Shown here piece after piece: positions 25,978 through 35,830 of a stretch of 64,000 nucleotides of DNA. The notes beneath the pieces were generated by a model. That model searched no databases. It saw only the letters and a list, made by a program, of their open reading frames with translations, and was not told where the DNA came from. The DNA is taken from contig NZ_OZ240249.1 of the NCBI RefSeq assembly GCF_965198245.1, positions 3,658,001 through 3,722,000 of the forward strand, given 5' to 3'. The position numbers and the translations under genes are program-made. The DNA is from Poriferisodalis sp965198245. GTDB lineage: Bacteria; Actinomycetota; Acidimicrobiia; Acidimicrobiales; Poriferisodalaceae. Every line of letters begins with the position of its first letter. Position 1 is the stretch's first letter.

Positions 25978-28900
25978 TCAGGGGTTTGCGAGAATGCGTC
26001 GGGCGGCACGGGCGGCGGTGTCGGTGCGGGTGTTGCCGGTGATGCGCCGCACGGTCGCGCTGGCGGGCGCGGCCTCGGTGATGGCTGCCCGCACGTCGTT
26101 GGCGACTGCTGCGCGGCCGCCCACGATGATGACTTGGCTGGGCCGGTAGTCGCGTATGAGCGCTGCTGTCGCGGCGGGCAGTGCTCCCTGTGCGGTGTAT
26201 GCGACTGCGGAGTTCTCGGTGGCTGCTGCCAATGCTGCCGCGACGCCGACATCAGGCGCGGACCAGCCGTTCGCCACGACCAAGGTGATGCCGTCCGGCG
26301 CGGCGGCGGGGCTGCCGAGCACCCGTCGTGCTGCTTGGGCGGCTGTGTCGATGCGATCAGCACCTGTGAGCCGCGAGACACTCGCCTGGCTCGCCGCAAT
26401 GATCGCTTCCTGCACGCCTTGGCTGATCGCGGCAGCGCCCCCGATCAGGATCACCCGCGCCACCTGATAATCGCGCAGCACCCCAGCCGACGCTTCGGGC
26501 AGCCTGTCCGCCTGGGTGTAGATCACCGCCGAGCGCACGCTGCGCGCAGCCACCGCAGCTGCTGCGCCGATGTCGGGCGGCGACCAGCCATTGGCCACGA
26601 TCAGTGTGACCCGGCCGGCCTGTGAAGGCCCTCCCAGGATGCGTCGGGCCGTACCCGCAGCCGTGTCGGCGCGATCCGCGCCCGACACCCGTGAGATGCC
26701 CGACTCAGGCGACGCCATACGAATCTGGCTGCGGACATCACGCGATACCGCCGCGGTGCCGCCCACGACAATCACCTCCGTGGGCGAGGCCTCCCGCATC
26801 AGCATTGCTGTCTCCGCGGACAGCTCGCCGCCTGCGGTGTACACCACCACCGCGCCGTCGGAACGCGCCGACAACACCGACGCCACCCCCACATCGGCAG
26901 CACTCCACCCATTGGCCACGACAAAGGTCGCAACACCCACATCAAAGTCACCACCGCCGCCGCCGCCGCCGCCACCACCACCACCGCCGCCGCTGCCGCT
27001 GCTGCCGGGTCCCGTGGGGCTGGTCGTGGCGGTGGGGGCGGTTGTGACGGTGATGGTGACCTCGACGGTCGCTGTGGCGCCGTTGGCGTCGTCGGCGGTG
27101 ACGGTGACGGTGTAGGTGTTGTTGGTCGCGGTGTCGAGGAGGACCCCGTCGCCGATGGTGATCTGGCCGCTGCGAGGCTCGATGTCGAACAGGCCCGCGT
27201 CGGCGCCGGAGAGGCTGTAGGCGAGGGTGTCGTTGTCGTCGGGATCGTCCGCGGTGACGGGCTTGCCGACGTTGTCGCCGGGGCCGGCGCTGTGGGGAAC
27301 GCTGCGAGTCGAGATCAACCCAGTGAAGGTCGGCGGGTCGTTCACTGGGTTGATCTCGACTGAGACAGCCGCGGTGTTCGACAGGGAGGGGCTGGCTGTG
27401 TCGCGGGCCTCGTAGGTGAAGGTGTCGGCTCCGTGGTAGTCGGCGTCGGGTGTGTAGGTGATGGTGGGGTTCTGGCCGGCGTTCGCGGGCTGGTTGACGG
27501 TGGCGTGGCCCCTGCGCGGGCTGCGAGTCACTGTGATCGTCAAGGCGCTGGTGTCGTCTTCGGGGTCGTCGTCGTTGGCGAGCACGTCGATCGTGACAGC
27601 GGCGTCCTCGTCGACCGTGGCTGTGTCGGCGACGGCGTCGGGACGCTCGTTGACGTCGGTGACCTTGATGGTCACGGTCACGGTGTCGCTCGCATTTGAG
27701 GTGTCGCTGGCCTTGAGGGTCGCGCTGTGCGAGGGCGCCGTCTCGAAGTCGAGCGACTCGCCGGCGGCGACGCGGATCTGGCCGCTGTGGCTGTCGACCG
27801 TGAACAGGTCCGTCCCTGACAGCTCGTAGGCCACCACGTCGCCGCTGTCGGCGTCGGCGGCACTCACCGGCGCCCCTGCGGGCGCACGCGCCCGCGCGTT
27901 CTCCGCGATATGGCGCGTCGGCGTCCGCTCGTCGAACGACGGGGCGACGTTGGCGTCAGGGGCCGCGTTCACCGAGCGGGCTGACACCGCGGCGCGGCGC
28001 TTGTTCGGCCCGTGCGCGTCGGTGTAGTCGGCGGTCACCCTCAGGTAGTAGCCGACATCGCCCGCGGCGGGCCTGTACGTGCTTGCCGTGGCGCCGTCGG
28101 TGGCGCCCGATATTGCCGTCCAAGGGCCGCTGGGGCCCGTCGAGCGCTCCCAGGCCCACACCGCCGACACCACGCCATCGGGGTCGCTGAGCGTGGCGGT
28201 GTAGTCCGCGTCGGCCTGGGGCCGCGGCGAGGAGAACCTCACCGCTCCGGGCTCGTCGGTGTTGGTGACGGTCACTGCTACATCGAGAGTCGCGCTGTGG
28301 CCGCCGGCCGAGACGCCCAGCGTCACGTCATAGACGCTGTCGCCGCCGGAGTCGGCGGCGGCCTCGTAGTCCGGCGCCGCCTTGAAGCTCAGCCGGCCGT
28401 TCGACGTGTCGAACTCGAACTCGGCGCTGTCGTTGCCGGCCAGGGGCCGCCAGGCAATGGTGGCATCTTCGGGGTCGGCGGCCCGGTACGTCCCGACGAA
28501 CAGCGTGGTCCCCTCCTCGATGCTGGGCGCCGCGTCGCCGGTGATCGTGGGCAGCTCATTGACGGGGTCGACGGTGACGGCGACGGCGACGCTGCCCGTC
28601 TTGGCGTCGCTGTCGAGGGCGTTCACCGTGATGTCATAGACGTTGTCCCGACCGGAGTCCGCGGGGCGCTCATGGTCGGGAATGCGCACGAACGACAGGA
28701 CGCCTGCGGAGGTGATGGCGAAGTCGGCCCGGTCCGTCCCGCCCAGCGACCACTCGTGGGTGAGACCGGCCTTGCCCTCGGGATCGCTCGCGCCGAACGC
28801 GCCCAGCGCGCCCAGGTGGTTCTCGTCCACGCCGAGGGCGTCGCCGTGCACGGCGACGCCGCGGGCCGCAGCGAACGAGATGTCCGCCGGCTCGTCGACG

Positions 28901-31900
28901 TCAGTCACGGTGACGATCACGTCCCGCGTGGCCGTCTGGGGTCCCAGCTCGCCATCGGCAAAAGCACCCAGGGTGACCTCGTATTCGTTCTGGTCCTCGT
29001 AGTCGGGAGGCGCCTTGAACGTGAGCACGCCGCTCGCGCTGAGCTCGAAGGCGCCACGGTCGGGTCCCGCGAGCGGCTGCCAGGCCACCGCCTCGCCCTC
29101 GGGGTCGCTCGCACGATAGACAGCGACCGCTGCGGTGCCGTTCTCGACGAACCCGATGCTGGCCGGTCCAGCAATCACAGGCGGTTCGTCGATGTCGGCG
29201 ACGGCGATGTCCACGGTGGTGACGACGGCGCCCTCGGAATCGGTCGCGGTGACCGTCACCGTGTAGCTGTCCTTCGTGTCGTGGTCATAGGCCACGCCCG
29301 GCTTGGTCCGCAGCTGCCCCGTAGAGCCGACAAGGTCGAACGACCCGGCGTCGGTCCCGCCGAGGGTGTAGCCGACGCTGCCGCGGCTCGCCGCGGCCGC
29401 TACCGGGAACCCGATGTCCACGCCCCCCGGTGCGTTCTCGACCAGGCCGCGCTGCGTCGTGATCGACTGGAGCGTGAACGTCAGGCTCGCTATTGGCTCG
29501 GTCGTGAACTTCCCCGTGCCGCGGATGCTCGTGATGACCCCCCGCGGGGAGGTAGCCGAGTTCGACAGCGAGAACCCGGCACCGTCCTCGGTCCCCGCGT
29601 CCCAGGCAAACAGGTCCACCTCGTGGGCACGGAACCAGCGGCCGGCGGAGTCGAGCAGCCCCAGCCCCGACACGCCGACGAACCAGTCCGGGCTCGGCGC
29701 GATCATCGACGTCAGCGTGACCCGCGGAAACCCGGTAGTCGCCACGACCCCGCTCAGCGTGCCCGCGTCCGTAGCATCGATATTGCCCGAGCGCCACAGC
29801 ACACCGAGCGCGGTCGGCACCACAGCATCGACGTCAGCCCGGACCTCGCCGCGGAGCCCTCCCGTTCTCCCGGTCTCGGCCATCTGCTCCACCCCGGCGC
29901 TGGCCTCCCCGCCGCTCGCGAGGAAGGTCGCACCGGCGGAGTGCACGCCGCCGACAAGCGGCGAGAAGTGCGCCCCGCCCGGACGGCCCTCCGGCGTGAC
30001 AGCCGTCGTCCAGCGGCCCTGGAACCTCACGGCATAGACGGCGGTCGATGCGAACGGCGCGACGGGGTCGTTCGCCGGCGGGGTGAGCGACAGGTCCTGC
30101 GCGGTCCGCGTCACCGTCACGCCATAGGACTCCATCGAAACGCCGTCATGCGCAGTCACCTCGAACCCGATCACGTTCTCGCCGACCGACAAATCGACCT
30201 GGAACCCAGCAGCGCTGTCCGCGTCGGTGCGGGTGTTGGCGTTGCCGTCAACGATCTCGACAACAGCGCCGCCGTCGCTCGCAGTCGCGACAACCGTGAC
30301 ACGCGACACCGTGTACCCGACCGACGCTGCGTACGAAGTGATGTCGCTGCCGAACGCAGGGCTCAGCCGCACACCGCTCAGCCGCACGCCGCTCAACCGC
30401 ACATCGCTCAGCGTGGCGTCGTCAGAGAGCGCCGTCGTCCCCATCTGGGAGGCCGACCACTGTCCCTCGCCGGAGGTGTTGACGGCACGCAACTGCACGT
30501 CGTAGCCCGTGCCGACCTCGAGTCCGGTGACTGTGGCTGTCAGGTCGCCGGAAGTCCACGCCCCCGTCTCGACGGCCCAGTTCATCTCCACCGTGGAGTC
30601 GGCGCTGGTCTCGATGTAGCGCAGGTCGTAGGACGAGACCGCCGCATCGCCGTCGAGGGCAGGCGCGCTCCATGCGACGGTGAGCCCTCGCTTCACCCCT
30701 GTCACCGAGTCGATCGCCGGGGCGCCGGGCCGTGTCGTGCCGAGGTCGGCAGCGGACCACGCACCCGCTCCCTCGGCGTTGACCGCCCGCACCGCCACGT
30801 CGTAGCGCGTGCCGTCATCGAGTCCCGTCAGATCGTATTCCAAGTCGCCGGACCCCAAGGCGTCCGATGTCCAGACTCCCTCCTCGACGTCCCAGTTGAG
30901 CTCCACCGTCTCGTCGGCGCTGGTCTTGATGTAGCGCAGGTCGTACGACGTGATCTCGTCCCCGCCGTCACTGGCGGGCTCGTTCCACTCGACGGCCAGC
31001 GAGCGCTCTGCCCCGGTGATCGTGTCGATCTCCGCAGCGCCGGGGATACTACGCGGTGTGGCCGATCGGACTCCCGACCAAGGTTGCTGGTCGGTTCCCA
31101 CGACCGCCCGCACAGCCACGTCGTAGGACACCCCGTTCACAAGCGCAGGCGTCGGATTGAGCACGTATTCGAGCGAGCCGGAGGTCCAGATCGACCTGAT
31201 CACCGTCCAGCGGGCGTCTGCCTTGTCCGAGGCGTCGCTGCGGATATGGCGCAGGTCATACGACGTGACGGTCCCCAGAGTTGCATCGGTCGGGGCGGTC
31301 CACTCAACGGTGATCGCACGGTCCCCGTGCGTCACCGAGTCGATGGTCGGGGCCTCGTCCGTCGTCGGGGTGCCGGTCTCGGTGGCCGACCACAGGCCGT
31401 CGCCGTCGGCGTTGACTGCCCGCACAGCCACGTCGTAGCGCACGTCCCCGGTGAGACCGCTGATGGTGTATTCGAGCGCGCCGCTGGTGGAGGTCCAGGC
31501 GTCGTCCACGGCCGTCCACTCGCTGTCGGACTTGTCGGTCGCGTCGCTGCGGATGGAACGCACGTCGTACGCGGTGACGTCGGACGCCCCCGTGTTGGTC
31601 GGGGCTGTCCAGGCGACGGTGAGAGCTTCGCTGCCGGCCGCTACTGCGTCGATGGCGGGGGCGGCGGGGCTTGACCGGTGCCCGTAGATCGTCAGGCTCC
31701 ACGCGTTGAGCCGGGCGGCCGCCCCGCCGTCCACGTGGTCCGTGATGCGCAGCGTCCAGACGCCAGCGGGGTTCTCGCCAAGGTGTTTGGCGGAACCGAA
31801 GCGCACGAAGCCGTCCAGGTTGCACCGGCCCGGGAGGATGCCGAACAACGACAGGCACTCCCCCGGGCCAACGAGGTAGTGCGGGGACAGCACGGAGACC

Positions 31901-34605
31901 GTGCCCGATGGCGACACGAGTTCGATCTCCAGGTCCCTGAACGCCGTGGCCGTGAGGGAGGGACGGATCGAGACGAATTCGGTGAACTGCACACCGGAAC
32001 CCATGGTGATGCTGGCGGTGACCGTGGTGGGCGTGCCCGCCGAGGGCAGGTCCGGGACCGCCAACCCGACGTCGCCCGACGCCTGTGTTTCCTCGGTCAG
32101 CTGGGGAAGGCTCGTCCAGCCGGCTGCCAGGTCCATCGCCGCCTTGGCGTCGACCACGCCGAAGCCGTACTCGTGGTTGAACGTGTAGCGCTGGGTCGCG
32201 GAGCCGTACTGGACGGCGCCCTCCTCCCAACCGGTGTTCGATGGGTCGTTCTTCCGGGCCGAGCCCGCCAGGACGAGCTTGACGTCGCGCCAGGTCAGGT
32301 CGGCGTAGGCGCCCCGCACGAGCGCGGCCACCCCGGACACCATGGCGGCCGTGGCAGAGGTCCCGCCGTAGGTGTTCCGGTAGCGGCCGAAGTTATCGGT
32401 GGTGGTGATGGCCGCGGGCAAATAGCTGGCCCCGGACGGCGCGCATACCCAGAGGTTGGCGCCCTGCTCGGAGTAGTGCGACCGGACACCCCGGTCCGTG
32501 ACCGCGCAGGCGGCCGTAGCGGTGTAGTGGTTCCGGAATCCGCTCAGGTTGGAGTTGGCGCCGAGCACCGCGTCGTTGCCGCCGGACCGCACATACAACA
32601 CCCCCTTGCCGCCGTAGCCTTCGGTGACCCCGCGCACCACCGCTCTTTCCCAGCCCGAGGGCGCCGCGGCATACCCGGGACCCTCGGTTACCGACCAGCT
32701 GTTGTTGCTGATGGCCGTGGTCTCCATCCCCCGCGTCATCGCGTCTGCCGCATTGGCAGGGTTGTAGTCGTCGATGAGGTTGTAGACGTAGATCTGTGCG
32801 CGGGGCGCGATCCCCCGAACGCCGATGCCGTTGTCCCGCGCGGCGATGAGGCCTGCGGCACCGGTGCCGTGGGTATTGCCGGGATTGAACACGCTGCCGT
32901 CGCCGTAGGCGTAGTTGCGTTCGGCCACGACGTTGGGCGCCAGGTCCGGGTGCCCGGCGTCAAAGCCGTTGTCGACCAAGGCCACGGTGGCGCCGGCCCC
33001 GAGGTGGCCGGCCTCCCACACCTCGCGGACGTTGATGTCCTCGCCTGGCGTCCCGCCGAGCTGTCCGGTATTGTCCAGGTGCCACTGGCATCCGGAGAGG
33101 GGGTCGCTCAGGGGGTCGCTCAGGGACGCGGTGAGCGCCGTGCACCCGTCGAAGAATTCGCCGTAGACGTAGTCCTCCACCATGTGCAGCGCGTACCGAC
33201 CCTCCCTCGGCCATGAGCTGCCGGGCAGGCGGGTGACCTTGAGGTAGTGCGTCCCCGCGACGAGGCGGTCGCGGAGCGTGAACCCGGCGGGCGCGCTCGC
33301 GGTGTACCTGCTCTCGTAGATGATCGCGTCAACGGGGTTGCCGCCCGCGTCCAGCAGCTCCCCGGCGATGGCGACGGCGGATCCCGTGGCGGCGAGGATG
33401 ACATGGGTCGCTCGGGCGAGCTCGATGCGGAAGTAGTCGACGTCGTCGGTCGGGCTGATGGTCCCCGCTTTCGGGAACAGCGGGACGAGCGGCGCCGCCG
33501 CCGCGATGCTGCTGCCCGGCTCGGCGGCCCGGTTCACGTGGAGCGTGTAGGCGCCGGTTGCGCCACGGTAGTCGTCAACCTCCACGTAGTAGGTCCCCGG
33601 GCTCAGGTTCGCACGTACGAAGAAGCGGTTGCCCCCCAGGGGGAATCTGTCCACGTTCGGGGGCCGCCCGCCCCCGCTCAGCCAGAGGTCGCCCGACGTC
33701 CGCGCGGGGCCGGTCGTGTGCACCAGCACAATGGTGTGCTCGGTCAGCGTGATGCGGAACCAGTCACGGTCCGGCTCCGAATCGATGATTCCCCTGGCGA
33801 TGCCGCCGACCGCGACATCCTGGGCGTCGGACCGCCCCGTGGAGTCGGCGACGGTCGTTGCTTCCAGGACGTAGGCACCCGTGGCGCCATCGCCGGCCGT
33901 GACTTTGACGTAGTAGGTCCCCGCCCCGAGGGAGTCCCAGAGGAGGAAGTTGTGGCGCCCGTGCAACTCGTCGCCTACGTCGTTCTCGCTGAGCAGTTCC
34001 CCGTCGCCGTCCAGCAGCTGCCCCACCGTGTCGAGGTCGCCGCGGGTGTAGACGATGATGCCCGTCGCCGCGGTCAGCTCGATCGTGAAGAAGTCCACGT
34101 CGGTCTCGGAGGCGATCATCCCTCCGAGGCGCGTGCCCGGCGCCAGCGTGGTCGCCGTCTCCAGCGTGCCCCCGTGGTCGGCCGGCGTCCCCGTGGCGGT
34201 GGCCGACCATGCGCCGTCGGTCGTGGTGACGGTGCGCATCTGCACGTCGTAGCCGACGCCGTTGTCGAGGTCCGAGACGGTGTAGGCGAGGGCGCCCGAT
34301 CCCGACGTCCAGACATCGTCGAGCGGGGTCCAGTTCGAGTCGTCCTTGTCTGTCGCGTCGCTGCGGATGTGGCGCAGGTCGTAGCCGGTTATCCCCGTCA
34401 CGCCCGAAGGCGCAGTCCATGCGATGGACAGACGGCCGTCGCCCGGAGTGACCGCGTCGATGGTGGGCGGCCCAACCTGCGTCTGGGCCAGGACGCCACC
34501 CGGCCGCCCTATGAGGATGCCGACGACACAGACTGCGATCAGCGGCAGCCGCAGCCACATCGCCCGAGAGCGGCCGCCGTGCCCCCTTGAACCTGGTCTA
34601 TTCAA
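25978..34605 (-). CDS. Giant secreted kexin-like S8 protease with adhesive domains and CWB2 wall anchor
   Basis: 2,875 residues. A signal peptide (MWLRLPLIAVCVVGILIG, cleavage near residue 41) is followed by FN3 (46-145) and three PPC-type domains (146-480). The subtilase domain (505-835) has Asp545 (VALVDNGFD), His579 (NTHGTGAAG) and Ser750 (YGGTSATAAM), and a convertase P domain follows (845-976). Then come four more FN3 (977-1392), a cadherin-like beta sandwich (1393-1495) and Spondin_N (about 1515-1705; SMIAPSPDWFVGVSGLGLLD). Cadherin-like and Ig-like repeats follow (1706-2530), then a 14-Gly linker and three CWB2 wall-binding repeats (2552-2875; VANGWSAADVGVAS type). It probably sits on the cell wall, processing or binding surface proteins. 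The start is TTG 34605 or ATG 34560. Confidence 0.9.
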   Translation of the reverse strand: MNRPGSRGHGGRSRAMWLRLPLIAVCVVGILIGRPGGVLAQTQVGPPTIDAVTPGDGRLSIAWTAPSGVTGITGYDLRHIRSDATDKDDSNWTPLDDVWTSGSGALAYTVSDLDNGVGYDVQMRTVTTTDGAWSATATGTPADHGGTLETATTLAPGTRLGGMIASETDVDFFTIELTAATGIIVYTRGDLDTVGQLLDGDGELLSENDVGDELHGRHNFLLWDSLGAGTYYVKVTAGDGATGAYVLEATTVADSTGRSDAQDVAVGGIARGIIDSEPDRDWFRITLTEHTIVLVHTTGPARTSGDLWLSGGGRPPNVDRFPLGGNRFFVRANLSPGTYYVEVDDYRGATGAYTLHVNRAAEPGSSIAAAAPLVPLFPKAGTISPTDDVDYFRIELARATHVILAATGSAVAIAGELLDAGGNPVDAIIYESRYTASAPAGFTLRDRLVAGTHYLKVTRLPGSSWPREGRYALHMVEDYVYGEFFDGCTALTASLSDPLSDPLSGCQWHLDNTGQLGGTPGEDINVREVWEAGHLGAGATVALVDNGFDAGHPDLAPNVVAERNYAYGDGSVFNPGNTHGTGAAGLIAARDNGIGVRGIAPRAQIYVYNLIDDYNPANAADAMTRGMETTAISNNSWSVTEGPGYAAAPSGWERAVVRGVTEGYGGKGVLYVRSGGNDAVLGANSNLSGFRNHYTATAACAVTDRGVRSHYSEQGANLWVCAPSGASYLPAAITTTDNFGRYRNTYGGTSATAAMVSGVAALVRGAYADLTWRDVKLVLAGSARKNDPSNTGWEEGAVQYGSATQRYTFNHEYGFGVVDAKAAMDLAAGWTSLPQLTEETQASGDVGLAVPDLPSAGTPTTVTASITMGSGVQFTEFVSIRPSLTATAFRDLEIELVSPSGTVSVLSPHYLVGPGECLSLFGILPGRCNLDGFVRFGSAKHLGENPAGVWTLRITDHVDGGAAARLNAWSLTIYGHRSSPAAPAIDAVAAGSEALTVAWTAPTNTGASDVTAYDVRSIRSDATDKSDSEWTAVDDAWTSTSGALEYTISGLTGDVRYDVAVRAVNADGDGLWSATETGTPTTDEAPTIDSVTHGDRAITVEWTAPTDATLGTVTSYDLRHIRSDASDKADARWTVIRSIWTSGSLEYVLNPTPALVNGVSYDVAVRAVVGTDQQPWSGVRSATPRSIPGAAEIDTITGAERSLAVEWNEPASDGGDEITSYDLRYIKTSADETVELNWDVEEGVWTSDALGSGDLEYDLTGLDDGTRYDVAVRAVNAEGAGAWSAADLGTTRPGAPAIDSVTGVKRGLTVAWSAPALDGDAAVSSYDLRYIETSADSTVEMNWAVETGAWTSGDLTATVTGLEVGTGYDVQLRAVNTSGEGQWSASQMGTTALSDDATLSDVRLSGVRLSGVRLSPAFGSDITSYAASVGYTVSRVTVVATASDGGAVVEIVDGNANTRTDADSAAGFQVDLSVGENVIGFEVTAHDGVSMESYGVTVTRTAQDLSLTPPANDPVAPFASTAVYAVRFQGRWTTAVTPEGRPGGAHFSPLVGGVHSAGATFLASGGEASAGVEQMAETGRTGGLRGEVRADVDAVVPTALGVLWRSGNIDATDAGTLSGVVATTGFPRVTLTSMIAPSPDWFVGVSGLGLLDSAGRWFRAHEVDLFAWDAGTEDGAGFSLSNSATSPRGVITSIRGTGKFTTEPIASLTFTLQSITTQRGLVENAPGGVDIGFPVAAAASRGSVGYTLGGTDAGSFDLVGSTGQLRTKPGVAYDHDTKDSYTVTVTATDSEGAVVTTVDIAVADIDEPPVIAGPASIGFVENGTAAVAVYRASDPEGEAVAWQPLAGPDRGAFELSASGVLTFKAPPDYEDQNEYEVTLGAFADGELGPQTATRDVIVTVTDVDEPADISFAAARGVAVHGDALGVDENHLGALGAFGASDPEGKAGLTHEWSLGGTDRADFAITSAGVLSFVRIPDHERPADSGRDNVYDITVNALDSDAKTGSVAVAVTVDPVNELPTITGDAAPSIEEGTTLFVGTYRAADPEDATIAWRPLAGNDSAEFEFDTSNGRLSFKAAPDYEAAADSGGDSVYDVTLGVSAGGHSATLDVAVTVTNTDEPGAVRFSSPRPQADADYTATLSDPDGVVSAVWAWERSTGPSGPWTAISGATDGATASTYRPAAGDVGYYLRVTADYTDAHGPNKRRAAVSARSVNAAPDANVAPSFDERTPTRHIAENARARAPAGAPVSAADADSGDVVAYELSGTDLFTVDSHSGQIRVAAGESLDFETAPSHSATLKASDTSNASDTVTVTIKVTDVNERPDAVADTATVDEDAAVTIDVLANDDDPEDDTSALTITVTRSPRRGHATVNQPANAGQNPTITYTPDADYHGADTFTYEARDTASPSLSNTAAVSVEINPVNDPPTFTGLISTRSVPHSAGPGDNVGKPVTADDPDDNDTLAYSLSGADAGLFDIEPRSGQITIGDGVLLDTATNNTYTVTVTADDANGATATVEVTITVTTAPTATTSPTGPGSSGSGGGGGGGGGGGGGGDFDVGVATFVVANGWSAADVGVASVLSARSDGAVVVYTAGGELSAETAMLMREASPTEVIVVGGTAAVSRDVRSQIRMASPESGISRVSGADRADTAAGTARRILGGPSQAGRVTLIVANGWSPPDIGAAAAVAARSVRSAVIYTQADRLPEASAGVLRDYQVARVILIGGAAAISQGVQEAIIAASQASVSRLTGADRIDTAAQAARRVLGSPAAAPDGITLVVANGWSAPDVGVAAALAAATENSAVAYTAQGALPAATAALIRDYRPSQVIIVGGRAAVANDVRAAITEAAPASATVRRITGNTRTDTAARAARRILANP

Positions 34606-34707
34606 CAGCGGGGCATCGGCCTGTCTGCTTCGGACCGGCCCGGCGACGCCGCTGGCAGCCTCGGTCGCGGCGGTGCGCGGCCGGCCAATCGGATGGGTGG
34701 GATGGGG

Positions 34708-35730
34708 TCACGAGCGGTACCAGCCGGCGCCGATGAAGGTGCCGTCCACGTCGATGGCCCAGATGCGCATCGTCTGGGGGCCTCCGGCTTCGGCAGGGTT
34801 GTCGTCAGCGGTGATCCAGGCGCCGTCTGGGCTGGCGTTGCGCACTGCTGGCCCCAGCAGGTCCTCGATGTCGGTTCCGATCAGCGCGGGATCGATGTGG
34901 GCCAGGATCTCGCCGTCGGGGGCCGCGATGAGTCCTGAGAAGTACCCGTCGAGGGTGTCGGTGCTGTTGTAGTACTCCACGGTCGGTATGAGGCCCACAG
35001 AGATGCCCCGGGGATCATTGTAGAAGTCCAAGATCGCTTCCAGCCCGCCACTGCGGAAATGCTCGGCCGACTCCAAGATGAGCTGCGGCGCGAACTCCTC
35101 GACGTTGATGTACCAGCCCGAGGCGAACAGCAGCCCGTCGTGCCGCACCACCCAGGTGTTCTTCAGCTCGAATTCGCCGGTGTAGCCCGACCCGAGGTTC
35201 CCGCTCGCCGGATTGGCGAACACATAGCTCACCCACTTGCCCTCTCCGGTGGCAGAGAGCATCTCCCGGGCGAAGTTGTAGCCGTTGATGTCGGTGCCCA
35301 CCCAGCCCGTCGCGTCCAGCCCGACGCGCTCGCCGTCGGGATGGGCGGCAATGCGGTCGTCCTCGTCGATGATGAACACGTACCACTGGCCGTCGATGCT
35401 CCCCTGGCGGCTGTAGTGGGCGAGGGTCGCCTCCCGGCCCTGCGTCTGGTAGCGGGCGATGGCGGCGTCCACGACGAACGCGGCGTACTCGGTGGGGGCG
35501 GACCTCGGCGGGATGGAGGCCGCCACCGTGCGGGCGATGCGCTCGGCATCAGCGGCCGTGACGCCTCCTTCGGGCTGTGACGGGGCCGGGGCGGCGGCGA
35601 GCTCGTCGCGCACTATCTCGGCAATCTCGTCGGGGGTGAGAACCTGCTCGGCGTCGTCGGCCCCGCAGGCCGCCACGAAGAGCAGCACGAGTGCGGCCAG
35701 CACTGCCCAGGGTGTCATACGGTTCATCAT
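34708..35730 (-). CDS. Lipoprotein with two Cache-like sensor domains
   Basis: 340 residues. The signal LAALVLLFVAACG carries a lipobox (Cys at about residue 22), so the protein is membrane-tethered outside the cell. After a short linker there are two similar domains. One is at about 80-210 (QWYVFIIDEDDRIAAHPDGERVG, ending LLFASGWY) and one at about 225-340 (YFSGLIAAPDGEILAHIDPALIG, ending FIGAGWY). Both have the DxxGxIxAH-type core of Cache ligand-binding domains. There is no kinase or methyl-accepting part, so it may be a binding partner rather than a complete receptor. AAAGGA precedes the ATG. Confidence 0.75.
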   Translation of the reverse strand: MMNRMTPWAVLAALVLLFVAACGADDAEQVLTPDEIAEIVRDELAAAPAPSQPEGGVTAADAERIARTVAASIPPRSAPTEYAAFVVDAAIARYQTQGREATLAHYSRQGSIDGQWYVFIIDEDDRIAAHPDGERVGLDATGWVGTDINGYNFAREMLSATGEGKWVSYVFANPASGNLGSGYTGEFELKNTWVVRHDGLLFASGWYINVEEFAPQLILESAEHFRSGGLEAILDFYNDPRGISVGLIPTVEYYNSTDTLDGYFSGLIAAPDGEILAHIDPALIGTDIEDLLGPAVRNASPDGAWITADDNPAEAGGPQTMRIWAIDVDGTFIGAGWYRS

Positions 35731-35830
35731 TGCATCCTTTCCATGAAATCAGTGCATACGGCTGTCGGTGCATATAGCTGTTGGGTCCGGCGCAAGGGGA
35801 CCGTGCCGCCGGGGCCGGGGGGCGCCGCGG

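Noticed and set aside
26949..26990. 14-glycine run as a phase-variable tract
   Set aside because: The codons are a mixture of GGC and GGT; the repeat unit is three bases, so slippage would change length without shifting the frame.
28012..31674. 1,220-codon open frame on the plus strand
   Set aside because: It lies wholly antisense to the giant protease gene, whose domains are clear. It reads as Arg/Val/Gly-rich nonsense, a common shadow in GC-rich DNA.
33247..34590. 447-codon plus-strand frame
   Set aside because: Antisense to the protease N-terminal domains; no motif, biased composition.
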